DNA of 20,525 nucleotides from a virus. How positions within the stretch are numbered: the first letter of the stretch is position 1; every line of letters starts with the position of its first letter. Made by a program: the position numbers and the translations under genes. Location of the stretch: IMG/VR virus record IMGVR_UViG_3300042343_000188, positions 1 through 20,525 of that record; one strand, 5' to 3'. The notes below the pieces were generated by a model. That model was not told the origin of the DNA. It searched no databases and saw nothing but the letters and a program-made list of their open reading frames with translations. Positions 1 to 7,273 of this stretch are shown one piece after another.

Positions 1-771
1 GAGGACGGACTAAATAAAGTTACCGACCAGATAGACTTGGTTCTATCAGACATAGAGAAAATTGATGAAGTTCTCACAAAGATCAACGAACTTAAAATGG
101 GTCTTTCATCTGCTAAGTCTTCCTATAACAATACTGCTAATAATCTGCGTCAAGTTGTTGAGCAGATTGAATCCTTCATGGGCTCAGATAAAACCACCCA
201 AGAGTCAGAACGACAACTCGAAACAGTTCAACATGATATTTCCGCCCTCCAAACGGAGAAGGAGACCCTTCTAGATGAAAGACAATACATTGATCTTGCC
301 ACCACGTTGCTCAAAGACGGAGGAATCAAGACGAAGATTATTAAACAATATCTTCCTATCATCAACAAGCACATCAACAAATACTTGGCAAAACTGGGTT
401 TCTTTGTCAACTTCAATATTAACGAATCCTTTGAAGAATCCATCAAGTCAAGATACAGAGACGAGTTCTCATATCACAACTTCTCCGAAGGAGAGAAGTT
501 AAGAATTGACTTGGCTATTCTTCTGACATGGAGACAGATTGCCAAACTCAAGAATAGTGTGAATGTTAATATACTTGTGTTCGATGAAATCTTAGATCGT
601 GCTATGGACACATCTGGTATTGATGAGTTCATTCGTATCATGTGGGATCTTGGTCATGAAGGCACCAATGTCTTTGTTATCTCTCACAAGGATACAATGG
701 TCGATAAGTTTCAAAGAACACTACAGTTTCAAAAAGTAAAGAACTTTAGTATCATGACAAAGGATGAATAG
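1..771 (+). CDS. 46: Recombination endonuclease subunit gp46 (SbcC/Rad50-like), 5' partial
   Basis: This is the C-terminal part of the ATPase subunit of the gp46/gp47 complex, the phage counterpart of SbcC/Rad50 with SbcD/Mre11, which resects DNA ends for recombination-dependent replication. The frame is open from base 1, so the start lies outside the window. The first ~95 residues are Glu/Lys/Gln-rich coiled coil. Next comes the C-terminal ATPase lobe: the ABC signature FSEGEKLRIDLA (bases ~478-513), Walker B with catalytic acid ILVFDEILD (~571-597), and the H-loop ISHK (~679-690). These three motifs in this order and spacing are diagnostic of the family. The Walker A half is expected upstream. 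The next gene begins two bases after the TAG stop. Identification as gp46 rather than a host SbcC rests on the nearby gp45/44/62/regA cluster. Confidence 0.9.
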   Translation, partial: EDGLNKVTDQIDLVLSDIEKIDEVLTKINELKMGLSSAKSSYNNTANNLRQVVEQIESFMGSDKTTQESERQLETVQHDISALQTEKETLLDERQYIDLATTLLKDGGIKTKIIKQYLPIINKHINKYLAKLGFFVNFNINESFEESIKSRYRDEFSYHNFSEGEKLRIDLAILLTWRQIAKLKNSVNVNILVFDEILDRAMDTSGIDEFIRIMWDLGHEGTNVFVISHKDTMVDKFQRTLQFQKVKNFSIMTKDE

Positions 772-772
772 T

Positions 773-1093
773 ATGTGTGCAGTCTCTATGGTTACAGATT
801 ACTGGCAAAAGAATGACCAGTGGAAGTATAACGGTATTCCTAGTATTCCTGGTACTCCTGGTGTAGGTTTTCCAACAGGTGGATTGAATTACAATCCAGT
901 TTCAAGAGCCGAGTTCGAACAGCTCCGTAAGGAAATGATGGAACTTAAGGAATTGCTTAAAGCCGCTAAGGCATATGACGATCTTACCAATCAGCATAAG
1001 TGCGAGAAGGAAGAGAATGTTAAAGTTCTTAGACGAATTGCTAAGGCATTAGATGTTAATCTTGATGATATCTTTGAGGAGAAAAGTGAATGA
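773..1093 (+). CDS. Small hypothetical phage protein with coiled-coil C-terminus
   Basis: A 106-residue protein of unknown function. The N-terminus carries a DYWQ segment and a Gly/Pro-rich stretch (GIPSIPGTPGVGFPTGG). Residues ~45-75 form a heptad-like charged helix (EFEQLRKEMMELKELLKAAK), and the acidic tail is LDVNLDDIFEE. The look is of a small oligomeric structural or scaffolding protein, but I do not assign a function. An ATG at 764 is in frame, but the ATG at 773 is preferred because AAAGGA at 759-764 lies eight bases before it, the best Shine-Dalgarno spacing. It follows gp46 directly and shares the same transcript. Confidence 0.75.
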   Translation: MCAVSMVTDYWQKNDQWKYNGIPSIPGTPGVGFPTGGLNYNPVSRAEFEQLRKEMMELKELLKAAKAYDDLTNQHKCEKEENVKVLRRIAKALDVNLDDIFEEKSE

Positions 1094-1179
1094 TCACCTA
1101 CGTTTATAACACACAGTATGGTTACCAGTCATATAACGTTGATAGCCTATGGCAGGGACTATCACAAATGGGTTGGTAA
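1090..1179 (+). CDS. Candidate 29-residue mini-ORF
   Basis: A 29-codon frame starting MITYVYNTQYGYQ and ending LSQMGW. It begins at an ATG that overlaps the preceding stop as ATGA. A strong ribosome-binding site, GAGGAG at 1076-1081, sits eight bases upstream. Its TAA stop overlaps the ATG of the downstream methyltransferase as TAATG. Because that ATG has no good Shine-Dalgarno sequence of its own, the mini-ORF may serve mainly for translational coupling, or it may encode a real aromatic-rich peptide (five Tyr, two Trp). It could also be the remnant N-terminus of a longer protein. Function unknown. Confidence 0.5.
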   Translation: MITYVYNTQYGYQSYNVDSLWQGLSQMGW

Positions 1180-1835
1180 TGAACTTCCTTTTCTATCAAG
1201 AATGGACCAACAAGAGAGTCAATAGAATTGTTGATATCTTTGGTGCAAGCTGGTTCAATGATAAAACTGTTCTTGAGTTAGGTGCGGCACACGGTGATAT
1301 CGGTATTGAGTTATTGAAACTTGGTGCCGATGTTACTTTTTCCGATGCTCGTTATGAACACTTGAATAGTATTGGTGATAAGTTAAACGAGTTTGCTTTT
1401 ATGCCAAAGACCCAACTTATCGACCAAAACAAGCCATATGAAATGGGCAAAAAGTTTGATTTGGTTCTACACCTTGGTGTCCTGTATCATATCGAAAACT
1501 GGAAACAGGACTTGGAATGTGCCCTCAATCACACCAATACCATGATACTTGAAACAATGGTATCTCCATCAAAAGTAACAGATCATCCGATATACGGCAC
1601 CTATAAGTGTAAGAGTCCTAACTTAACGCAAGAGTTAATAGAAGGTCATCTTACCGATCTTGGTTGTAAGTTCATTCGTTATGATACGGCAGAACTTGAT
1701 TCTGTCGGACAATGGTTGCAGCCCGATATCAAAAACAACCACTTCTATAGTTGGAATGAAAACTGGATTCCAATAAGACACACAAATCCAATGGACATGA
1801 ACCACTATAGAAGATTTTGGCTTGTTCTAAGATGA
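1179..1835 (+). CDS. Class I SAM-dependent methyltransferase
   Basis: A 218-residue Rossmann-fold methyltransferase. Motif I is TVLELGAAHGDIG (about residues 28-40), the SAM-binding glycine loop. The strand with acidic residue VTFSDAR follows, and motif IV/V is FDLVLHLGVLYHI (about 91-103), typical of SAM methyltransferases including the CmoB-like and UbiG-like groups. The substrate cannot be read from sequence; a small molecule, sugar or tRNA are all possible. I take the ATG at 1179, which overlaps the TAA of the 29-codon ORF. An in-frame ATG at 1149 would add ten residues (MAGTITNGLV) that do not look like part of the fold. It is followed, with ATGA overlap, by a 2OG-Fe(II) oxygenase, suggesting a linked two-step modification. 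Confidence 0.8.
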   Translation: MNFLFYQEWTNKRVNRIVDIFGASWFNDKTVLELGAAHGDIGIELLKLGADVTFSDARYEHLNSIGDKLNEFAFMPKTQLIDQNKPYEMGKKFDLVLHLGVLYHIENWKQDLECALNHTNTMILETMVSPSKVTDHPIYGTYKCKSPNLTQELIEGHLTDLGCKFIRYDTAELDSVGQWLQPDIKNNHFYSWNENWIPIRHTNPMDMNHYRRFWLVLR

Positions 1836-2419
1836 TACTTGAAATAGGCACAACCAAAATACTTAAGACAAGTTATCCTACCAATGAGTTATATGAAACT
1901 GTAATAGACAAGATCAAAGTCATAACAAGTCAGCCAAATAACTTTCCTGGCTTCATTGCTAATGGTAGTTGCTCGTTTCATAACAAAGACGGTGATGGTA
2001 GAAAGTTATATGAATGGAAAGAGTTTAAAGACTTTATACCGTTCCTTAAACAGAATGTTAGAGATTACCTTGAAAGTATCTCTATACAGGAACAGGATGC
2101 TCCAATAGCAGGTATGTGGGCTAACAGATACCCACCTGGAACATTCGTAGCAAGACATAATCATAACGACCTGAATAGGCATAAGACCTTAATCATCGGC
2201 GCTCTCTTTTACCTAAAGACACAAAGGAACGCTGGTGAATTAGTTATTGACATTCCGAACTATGGCGAGTATAATGTCAGTATGAATGAAGGTGACATTG
2301 TGATATTCCAATCTTCCTTAGATCACTGGACTACACCAAACAACAGTGACAGTGATAAGTATGTTATCGGATTGGAACTTGTCGTTGGTATGGAAGGAAA
2401 GAAGTTAGATGAAATTTAG
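1832..2419 (+). CDS. Putative 2OG-Fe(II) oxygenase
   Basis: A 195-residue protein resembling the putative 2OG-Fe(II) oxygenases common in T4-like phages. The double-stranded beta-helix iron facial triad is visible as His111-x-Asp113 (in RHNHND) and His165 (in SLDHW). The segment MWANRYPPGTFVARHNH is the usual lead-in to the first metal ligands. Such enzymes couple oxidation of 2-oxoglutarate to hydroxylation; the substrate here is unknown. The start overlaps the methyltransferase stop as ATGA. An upstream in-frame TTG at 1817 is less likely. A consensus sigma70 promoter lies inside this gene at 2247-2275. Confidence 0.75.
   Translation: MILEIGTTKILKTSYPTNELYETVIDKIKVITSQPNNFPGFIANGSCSFHNKDGDGRKLYEWKEFKDFIPFLKQNVRDYLESISIQEQDAPIAGMWANRYPPGTFVARHNHNDLNRHKTLIIGALFYLKTQRNAGELVIDIPNYGEYNVSMNEGDIVIFQSSLDHWTTPNNSDSDKYVIGLELVVGMEGKKLDEI
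2247..2275 (+). promoter_or_regulatory. Perfect sigma70 consensus promoter inside the oxygenase gene
   Basis: TTGACA at 2247-2252, a 17-base spacer, then TATAAT at 2270-2275: all 12 consensus bases with ideal spacing. The expected transcript start is near 2282, about 127 bases before the membrane-protein ATG at 2409. It would drive the small genes and the DruA-like gene downstream. Activity is inferred from sequence only. Confidence 0.6.
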
Positions 2420-2642
2420 TTATGAGTTTGTCCTTGAATGGCTATCAACAGCACTGGTTATCATCGGCGCCGTTCTAACAGCATGGAATATCTACCCAAC
2501 CAACATCATGTTCCAGTTTGTAGGTAACGTTGGTTGGTTTGTTGTCGGTTATATGTGGCGCAAGTGGTCTCTAATGACCATTCAAGCGGTGATCAGTGTA
2601 ATCTATATTGTCGGTCTAATCTCGAAAGGATACATTCTATGA
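2409..2642 (+). CDS. Small integral membrane protein
   Basis: A 77-residue hydrophobic protein with about three predicted membrane segments: LSTALVIIGAVLTAWNIY (~12-29), NIMFQFVGNVGWFVVGYMW (~32-50) and a C-terminal LMTIQAVISVIYIVGLI (~55-71). A short basic loop (RKW) separates the second and third. There is no signal peptidase site. AAGGA at 2394-2398 sits ten bases before the ATG, which overlaps the end of the oxygenase gene by 11 bases. Function unknown. It is compact enough to be an inner-membrane protein involved in host takeover or superinfection exclusion, but nothing in the sequence decides this. Confidence 0.75.
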   Translation: MKFSYEFVLEWLSTALVIIGAVLTAWNIYPTNIMFQFVGNVGWFVVGYMWRKWSLMTIQAVISVIYIVGLISKGYIL

Positions 2643-2746
2643 GGTACAATCACTGGTTTTGGAACTCCTCGTTTATGAATTGTGTGGCTCGTTTCATTGT
2701 TAATGCCAACAACTTCATTTGGAGTAAGCAGTATGGAAAAAATTGA
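2639..2746 (+). CDS. 35-residue hypothetical protein
   Basis: A small frame beginning MRYNHWFWNSSFMN and rich in Trp, Phe and Asn. It starts at an ATG overlapping the membrane-protein stop as ATGA, with a strong AAAGGA (2625-2630) eight bases upstream, which argues that it is translated. It overlaps the next gene by 14 bases. No known domain is recognised. It might be an amphipathic membrane-associated peptide, given the aromatic residues and the adjacent membrane gene. Confidence 0.55.
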   Translation: MRYNHWFWNSSFMNCVARFIVNANNFIWSKQYGKN

Positions 2747-2906
2747 TCCTCACATTACACATAACTATTCACATGAACAGATTATCAAGTTCGCTTACAC
2801 ACAGGAACTATATCATATCAAGAACCCAAAGTATGATAACGTCCGTGAAATTCTAGAACAGTTTATGCAGGAACGAGTAAAAGAAATCACGCAACGATGG
2901 AAATAA
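2733..2906 (+). CDS. 57-residue hypothetical protein
   Basis: A small soluble protein of unknown function starting MEKIDPHITHNYSHEQ. It is mostly helical in appearance, with a C-terminal charged helix (REILEQFMQERVKEITQRWK). The ATG at 2733 has GGAG (2721-2724) eight bases upstream. A GTG at 2682 in the same frame is rejected because it lacks a ribosome-binding site and would give a hydrophobic, non-matching extension. It overlaps both neighbours, as expected in a compact phage operon. Confidence 0.65.
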   Translation: MEKIDPHITHNYSHEQIIKFAYTQELYHIKNPKYDNVREILEQFMQERVKEITQRWK

Positions 2907-3127
2907 GAAAGAACTTCGAAACATTCAAGTCTGGTGATGTTGTAAGACTGAAACCAGGCTTTCCTTATGTCAGTCGTGACCTTCTTACAGACGAGATATA
3001 TATTATAGAGAAGATGATAGCTGATGCCGGTGTTGTGACGTTGAAAGGTATGCCTTACAACAAAACATTCCCTGATGATGCATTTGAACTAATACATAAT
3101 GGAGATATGAGTGGCAAAGAGCAATGA
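2897..3127 (+). CDS. 76-residue hypothetical protein, SH3/KOW-like appearance
   Basis: A small, probably all-beta protein. The segment FKSGDVVRLKPGFPYVSRDLL followed by EIYIIEKMIADAGVVTLKG resembles a SH3-like or KOW-type barrel, in which a GDxVRL strand starts the fold. This is a visual resemblance, not a family assignment. The start overlaps the preceding gene by 10 bases and lacks a strong Shine-Dalgarno sequence. The end overlaps the next gene's GTG start by 17 bases. Confidence 0.65.
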   Translation: MEIRKNFETFKSGDVVRLKPGFPYVSRDLLTDEIYIIEKMIADAGVVTLKGMPYNKTFPDDAFELIHNGDMSGKEQ

Positions 3128-4376
3128 AGAACTTGAATCCGTTGAACGCCAGTGGGATCAGTTTAAAGAAACATTTGTGGCACCAGATGCACTTTCTGAT
3201 GCCGAACTAAAAGCTGCTGTCATCGAGGACCTTACCAATGTGTCCAAGATGACGGTAGAAGAATATACACTTTATCAAAAGTGGCTTGAAATTCATATCA
3301 AGTATCCTACTGAATACAACGCCATGTATCAGGAACAGGTGCTTATTGATGGCTATCAAGATGTTGAAATCTTCCGTATCAAAGATAACATCTGGATTCC
3401 AGAACAGCCTGACGATTATCTAAAGCTAAAGCCAGAGTTGATCTATGCACCTGAGGACAATCAGCAGAGTGTATGGAACACCATTCGTGACTTCACTTCT
3501 ACAATGAAGAATAACTCCAACATCGGACGTAATCTATCTTACATTGTGGCTGATTCGGTTTCAGGTAAGTACCTGGGTGTTATCTGTATTTCCTCTGACT
3601 TCCTCGATCTAACTCCTCGTGACAAGTATATTGGCTGGGATCGTGACGTTAAGACCAATCAAGGCATGATCAACCACACAGCCATTGGTTCTACTATCGT
3701 TCCATTACAGCCGCTTGGCTTTAACTATGTTGGTGGTAAACTACTGGCATTGATGTGTCTTACTGATAAGGTACAGGAAGATTGGAAAAGGCAGTATGGT
3801 GATACCCTTGTTGGTGTTACTACCACTTCTCTATATGGACAGAAGAAAGCTGGCGGCCTTTCACAGTATGATAATCTGAAACATTGGAAGAAGATGGGTT
3901 ACACCAGCGGTTCCGTGTCCTATGAAACAAGAAAGCCAACTGTAAAGTTAATGCTTGATTGGTTGAAGAAGAACCATACAAGAAAGTATTTTGAATGGTA
4001 CATTGCCAAGAACCTTGATGGCATGCCTTACAAGCGTGATCATAAGAACCGTTCCTATACTTTCATCTATTCTACACTGGACATTCCAAAGGACCTTATT
4101 CGTTCCGAACATGCTCGTGGTATCTATTTCAGTCCTTTGTATAACAACACCAATGAGTTTCTTCGTAAGGAAATCACCGAAGATAAACTTGACAAGTCTT
4201 TCGATACCAGCTATGATTATCTGGTAAATCTGTGGAAGGAAAAGTATGTAGCAAGACGGATTCGTTCCTTGAATGAACGAGGATCCTTCTCTACCGAAAC
4301 TCTTTTCTATGATGACCTAATCTATATGGATTGGGAAGAAACGAAAGACAAATATCTATCTCAAGTTGGAAGATAA
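3111..4376 (+). CDS. DUF4338 / DruA-like protein
   Basis: A 421-residue protein whose middle (about residues 130-270) matches my knowledge of the DUF4338 family, which includes DruA of the Druantia anti-phage system. The visible landmarks are NIGRNLSYIV (137 onward), a YLGVICISSDF strand, the strongly conserved PRDKYIGWD (169-177), then KLLALM and EDWKRQYGD (223-231), and finally TTSLYGQ with HWKKMGYTSG. The N-terminal ~120 residues look like a helical domain, and a basic helical C-terminus follows the core. The biochemical activity of DUF4338 is not settled, so I assign none. The start is GTG at 3111, with GGAG (3101-3104) six bases upstream; no closer ATG exists in this frame. DruA-like proteins do occur in T4-like phages outside full Druantia operons, and no druB-E partners are seen here. 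Confidence 0.7.
   Translation: MAKSNEELESVERQWDQFKETFVAPDALSDAELKAAVIEDLTNVSKMTVEEYTLYQKWLEIHIKYPTEYNAMYQEQVLIDGYQDVEIFRIKDNIWIPEQPDDYLKLKPELIYAPEDNQQSVWNTIRDFTSTMKNNSNIGRNLSYIVADSVSGKYLGVICISSDFLDLTPRDKYIGWDRDVKTNQGMINHTAIGSTIVPLQPLGFNYVGGKLLALMCLTDKVQEDWKRQYGDTLVGVTTTSLYGQKKAGGLSQYDNLKHWKKMGYTSGSVSYETRKPTVKLMLDWLKKNHTRKYFEWYIAKNLDGMPYKRDHKNRSYTFIYSTLDIPKDLIRSEHARGIYFSPLYNNTNEFLRKEITEDKLDKSFDTSYDYLVNLWKEKYVARRIRSLNERGSFSTETLFYDDLIYMDWEETKDKYLSQVGR
4189..4217 (+). promoter_or_regulatory. Candidate intragenic sigma70 promoter before the GIY-YIG-like gene
   Basis: TTGACA (4189-4194), a 17-base spacer and TATGAT (4212-4217, one mismatch to TATAAT) lie inside the 3' end of the DruA-like gene, about 160 bases before the next start codon. 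The spacing is ideal. It could also be coincidental coding sequence. Confidence 0.35.
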
Positions 4377-4377
4377 A

Positions 4378-4875
4378 ATGGCACACTATGATTTGACAAG
4401 TGGTAATGTGGTGTTAACGGAACATGATGTTGCTGAAAAAATCTTTGATTGTCTCGATAAAAAGGAGTTTGTAGAGGTTATTAGTGATACTACTGAAACT
4501 GGTGTAACACTTGATATTCCAATGACAGAACTTCCTGATACACCAGGTCTTTATCTTATCTATCATAAAGGTGACTTTAACCAGTATGAATGTATGTATG
4601 CTGGTGAAGGTAACATCCGATATAGAGTGTATAGATTTGAGAAAGAACTTGCTGATAAGTCCAGAGAAGATGAAGGTCATTCTGCTGCAAAGAAAGTTAG
4701 ACGCACTGGATTCATTCGTCATGGTGATCCTGTCTATGTAAAGTATATCACAAAAGCTGAAAGAGATTCGGTTGTGGTTGATACCCTTTGCAAATATTTA
4801 CGATTGAAAAACATTGATGAACATATCGCACATATCGCAGGTGCCAAGTTTAACAAGAGGGTGAAAAAGGCATGA
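4378..4875 (+). CDS. GIY-YIG-like nuclease-domain protein
   Basis: A 165-residue protein. Residues 56-87 carry the two hallmark strands of a GIY-YIG domain in variant form: GLYLIY (57-62) and YAGEGNIRYRVYRF (74-87), where Y74-A-G replaces YIG and R81/R83 could be the catalytic arginine. A variable Lys/Arg-rich helix and a C-terminal segment with IDEHIAHIAGAKFNKR follow. GIY-YIG domains cut DNA or RNA in repair, restriction and homing. The first ~50 residues are an extra N-terminal region. The substitution in the YIG motif and the unclear metal-binding Glu leave activity uncertain. The ATG at 4378 follows the previous stop by one base, with GGAAG upstream. The in-frame TTG at 4366 is not needed. 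Confidence 0.5.
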   Translation: MAHYDLTSGNVVLTEHDVAEKIFDCLDKKEFVEVISDTTETGVTLDIPMTELPDTPGLYLIYHKGDFNQYECMYAGEGNIRYRVYRFEKELADKSREDEGHSAAKKVRRTGFIRHGDPVYVKYITKAERDSVVVDTLCKYLRLKNIDEHIAHIAGAKFNKRVKKA

Positions 4876-5015
4876 AATATACTCCGACATACTTTGACTT
4901 TGATACGTTAAAGCACCACGAGTCCATTGCGGAAATATTCCTTTTAGTGGCTGGTGTTTACATTGTGATCTATTCCGTAGCGTGGATCTTGAGTAAACTA
5001 CCTGTAAGTGATTGA
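4872..5015 (+). CDS. 47-residue single-pass membrane peptide
   Basis: A short frame beginning MKYTPTYFDFDTLKHHES, with one clear membrane segment (IAEIFLLVAGVYIVIYSVAWIL, about residues 19-40) and a short polar tail. The ATG overlaps the previous stop as ATGA, with a GAGGG sequence upstream. No family is recognised. It is the last gene before a strong promoter at 5028, so it closes this transcriptional segment. Confidence 0.6.
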   Translation: MKYTPTYFDFDTLKHHESIAEIFLLVAGVYIVIYSVAWILSKLPVSD

Positions 5016-5022
5016 TCCTAAA

Positions 5023-5056
5023 CGGACTTGACAAAACGGTCCGGATTTGCTATACT
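5023..5056 (+). promoter_or_regulatory. Sigma70 promoter for the VWA gene, -35 box inside an inverted repeat
   Basis: TTGACA at 5028-5033, a 17-base spacer and TATACT at 5051-5056 (11 of 12 consensus bases). The -35 box lies in the loop of an inverted repeat with arms CGGAC (5023-5027) and GTCCG (5039-5043). The predicted transcript start is ~5063, and the gene's AAGGA ribosome-binding site (5071-5075) and ATG (5081) follow directly. Confidence 0.8.
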
Positions 5057-5080
5057 TATGAAAATCGTGAAAGGATTCAT

Positions 5081-7261
5081 ATGTCTGACAAGTCTCTCCT
5101 GGCAAAACTTCTCGCCACTGAAAACATTACCATCCAGCGTAACCCGTCTCTAAAGACGGCTGCGTTTGATCTTAAGAACCGTGTCCTTATGCTTCCCGTG
5201 TGGCAGGGTATCTCTAATGACCTGGAAGATTTGCTTCTGGTTCATGAGACTGGTCATGCCCTTGATACTCCCGAAGCGGAAGTATATAAGCAAACGGCTG
5301 ACGATATTGCCGCTAAAGTTTTCCCTGGTGAAAAAGTTACCGATGCTCTCCGTCGTACCGTTCAAGGCTTCTTGAATGTTATTGAGGATGCCCGTATCGA
5401 TAAGCGTCAAAAGCGCCGTTATCCTGGCTGCCGTCGTAACTATCTTATTGGTTACAAGGAACTTGCCGAACGTGACTTCTTCGGCACGGCTAAACGTGAT
5501 ATCAATACTATGAACTTTATTGACCGCTTGAATATGTATTTCAAGGGTGGTAACGTTCATATGAACTTGACTTTCTCTACCGAAGAAAAGGTTATGCTTC
5601 GCAAGGTTGAACTTGCTGAAACTTGGGCAGAGGTTGTTTCTATTACAGAAGAAATCTATACCTACTGTAAGAAGAAACTTGAAGAACAAAATGAAATGGC
5701 TCTTACCTTAACCGCAGGAGAAGATGATGCTGACATTGATGGTGATTTTGACGGTGATGAATATGACGATGAAGGTGATGGTGACGAATATGGTGAAAGC
5801 CAAGGTCTAAATCCTGGCGAAGGTGATATCAATGGTTCGGCTCATGCTGGCAAAGGTGCTGGTCCTGCCGACCGTCCGATCAACGCACCTCGTTCTGAAA
5901 CGGACGATAACTGGCAGCGTAAGTCGGAAGAGATTGTTAAGAACGAAAACTCCACTTTCGTTTATGTAACAATGCCGACTGTCAATTGGGACAAAGCCCT
6001 TAATGACTTCAAGGTCGTCCTTAAAGATTGGCGTGAAGAACTTGCTGGCCTTCGCCGTGATGCTTATGGTCGTGGCCTTACTCAAGAGTATTACACGATT
6101 GCTCGTGCGGATATGATGACTTGGAAAACGAAAGAAAAAGATTCCATCTCCTTCATGGTCAAGGAGTTTGAACAGCGCAAGGCTGCCGAACTTTATGCTC
6201 GTATCAATGTGGCTAAAACTGGTGTTATCGATACCAATAAACTACATTCTTACAAGTATAATGACGATATCTTCCGCCGTTTGTCGGTTATCCCGAAAGG
6301 TAAGAACCACGGCTTTGTGATGTTCATTGACTGGTCTGGTTCAATGCATTACAGCCTTAAAGAAACGATGAAACAGTTGTTCTCCCTTTGCTTGTTCTGC
6401 AAACAAATCGGAGTGCCTTTCGAGGTGTATGGCTTCAAAGATTGTGGTGGTGACAATCCTTTTAGCTATATCGGTAAACAGAATGTTATCAAAGGTGACC
6501 GTGTGGTTCTTCGCAACTTCCTTTCTTCTCGTATGAACACGGAAGAAATGAACTTTGCAATGTCCTTCCTTTGGGCTGCTGGTATGGGTATTTACTTACA
6601 GTCTGATGGTATGGGTGGTACGCCTCTTAATGATGCTATCATGATTGCTCCTAAGGTTGTCCGTGACTTTACTAACCGCAACAAACTGGAAATCACCAAT
6701 GTCGTTTGGCTGACTGACGGTGATTCCAATGGTGCGAACGGTATTGAACATTCGACCGAACCTCGCAACTATACCAAAGGTCATAACACTCGGTACTTTT
6801 ATGTGGATCCCAATACTAACAAAACGTATGATTGGTATCCTCATCTTTGGTATCATACCCGTGACAACACCAATACGTTGCTCCGTATTCTGAAAGATAG
6901 CACTGGTTGTAACCTTGTTGGTTTCTTCCTGTATGAGTATAACAACTTTAAACGTATCGATAATGATTTTAATGTCTCTAACGGTAACCCAGAGGCATTT
7001 GTCAAAGCCCGCAAGTTCTGGACGGATAACAAGTTCTATCCTGTCAAGAGTGCCGGCTATGATGAATATTACATTATCAATACGTCGGCTATGAGAGATA
7101 CGGATAACAATCTGGAAATCGACAATAGCGGTACCAAAAAGATGACCGTTAAAAAGATGGCTTCGGCATTCTCCAAGTTTGCCGCTAAAAAGACTGTCAA
7201 CCGTGTCCTTCTCCGCAACTTTGTGGAACGGATCGCTGGTCATTCTAAGAAAGCAGCATAA
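5081..7261 (+). CDS. CobT-like VWA protein with N-terminal HExxH motif
   Basis: A 726-residue protein with two recognisable parts. Near the N-terminus, LVHETGHALDTP contains HETGH (55-59), a zinc-metallopeptidase-type HExxH, and FLNVIEDARIDK some 50 residues later offers a third acidic ligand as in gluzincin-type sites. A highly acidic Asp/Glu/Gly linker spans ~213-250. The C-terminal half is a von Willebrand A domain with a complete MIDAS: D417-W-S-G-S421, the downstream Thr in GGTPLNDA, and the acidic TDGD (545-548). This architecture matches CobT of aerobic cobaltochelatase and the VWA partners of MoxR AAA+ ATPases. The AAA+ gene follows immediately. ATG 5081 is chosen because a promoter occupies the region just upstream. 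Arg codons are almost all CGT/CGC, unlike the AGA-rich neighbours, hinting at high expression. Peptidase activity is an inference. Confidence 0.8.
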   Translation: MSDKSLLAKLLATENITIQRNPSLKTAAFDLKNRVLMLPVWQGISNDLEDLLLVHETGHALDTPEAEVYKQTADDIAAKVFPGEKVTDALRRTVQGFLNVIEDARIDKRQKRRYPGCRRNYLIGYKELAERDFFGTAKRDINTMNFIDRLNMYFKGGNVHMNLTFSTEEKVMLRKVELAETWAEVVSITEEIYTYCKKKLEEQNEMALTLTAGEDDADIDGDFDGDEYDDEGDGDEYGESQGLNPGEGDINGSAHAGKGAGPADRPINAPRSETDDNWQRKSEEIVKNENSTFVYVTMPTVNWDKALNDFKVVLKDWREELAGLRRDAYGRGLTQEYYTIARADMMTWKTKEKDSISFMVKEFEQRKAAELYARINVAKTGVIDTNKLHSYKYNDDIFRRLSVIPKGKNHGFVMFIDWSGSMHYSLKETMKQLFSLCLFCKQIGVPFEVYGFKDCGGDNPFSYIGKQNVIKGDRVVLRNFLSSRMNTEEMNFAMSFLWAAGMGIYLQSDGMGGTPLNDAIMIAPKVVRDFTNRNKLEITNVVWLTDGDSNGANGIEHSTEPRNYTKGHNTRYFYVDPNTNKTYDWYPHLWYHTRDNTNTLLRILKDSTGCNLVGFFLYEYNNFKRIDNDFNVSNGNPEAFVKARKFWTDNKFYPVKSAGYDEYYIINTSAMRDTDNNLEIDNSGTKKMTVKKMASAFSKFAAKKTVNRVLLRNFVERIAGHSKKAA

Positions 7262-7273
7262 AAACAATGACTT

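Noticed and set aside
3111-4376. Full Druantia defence operon
   Set aside because: Only the DruA-type gene is present; no large helicase (DruE) or other partners follow.
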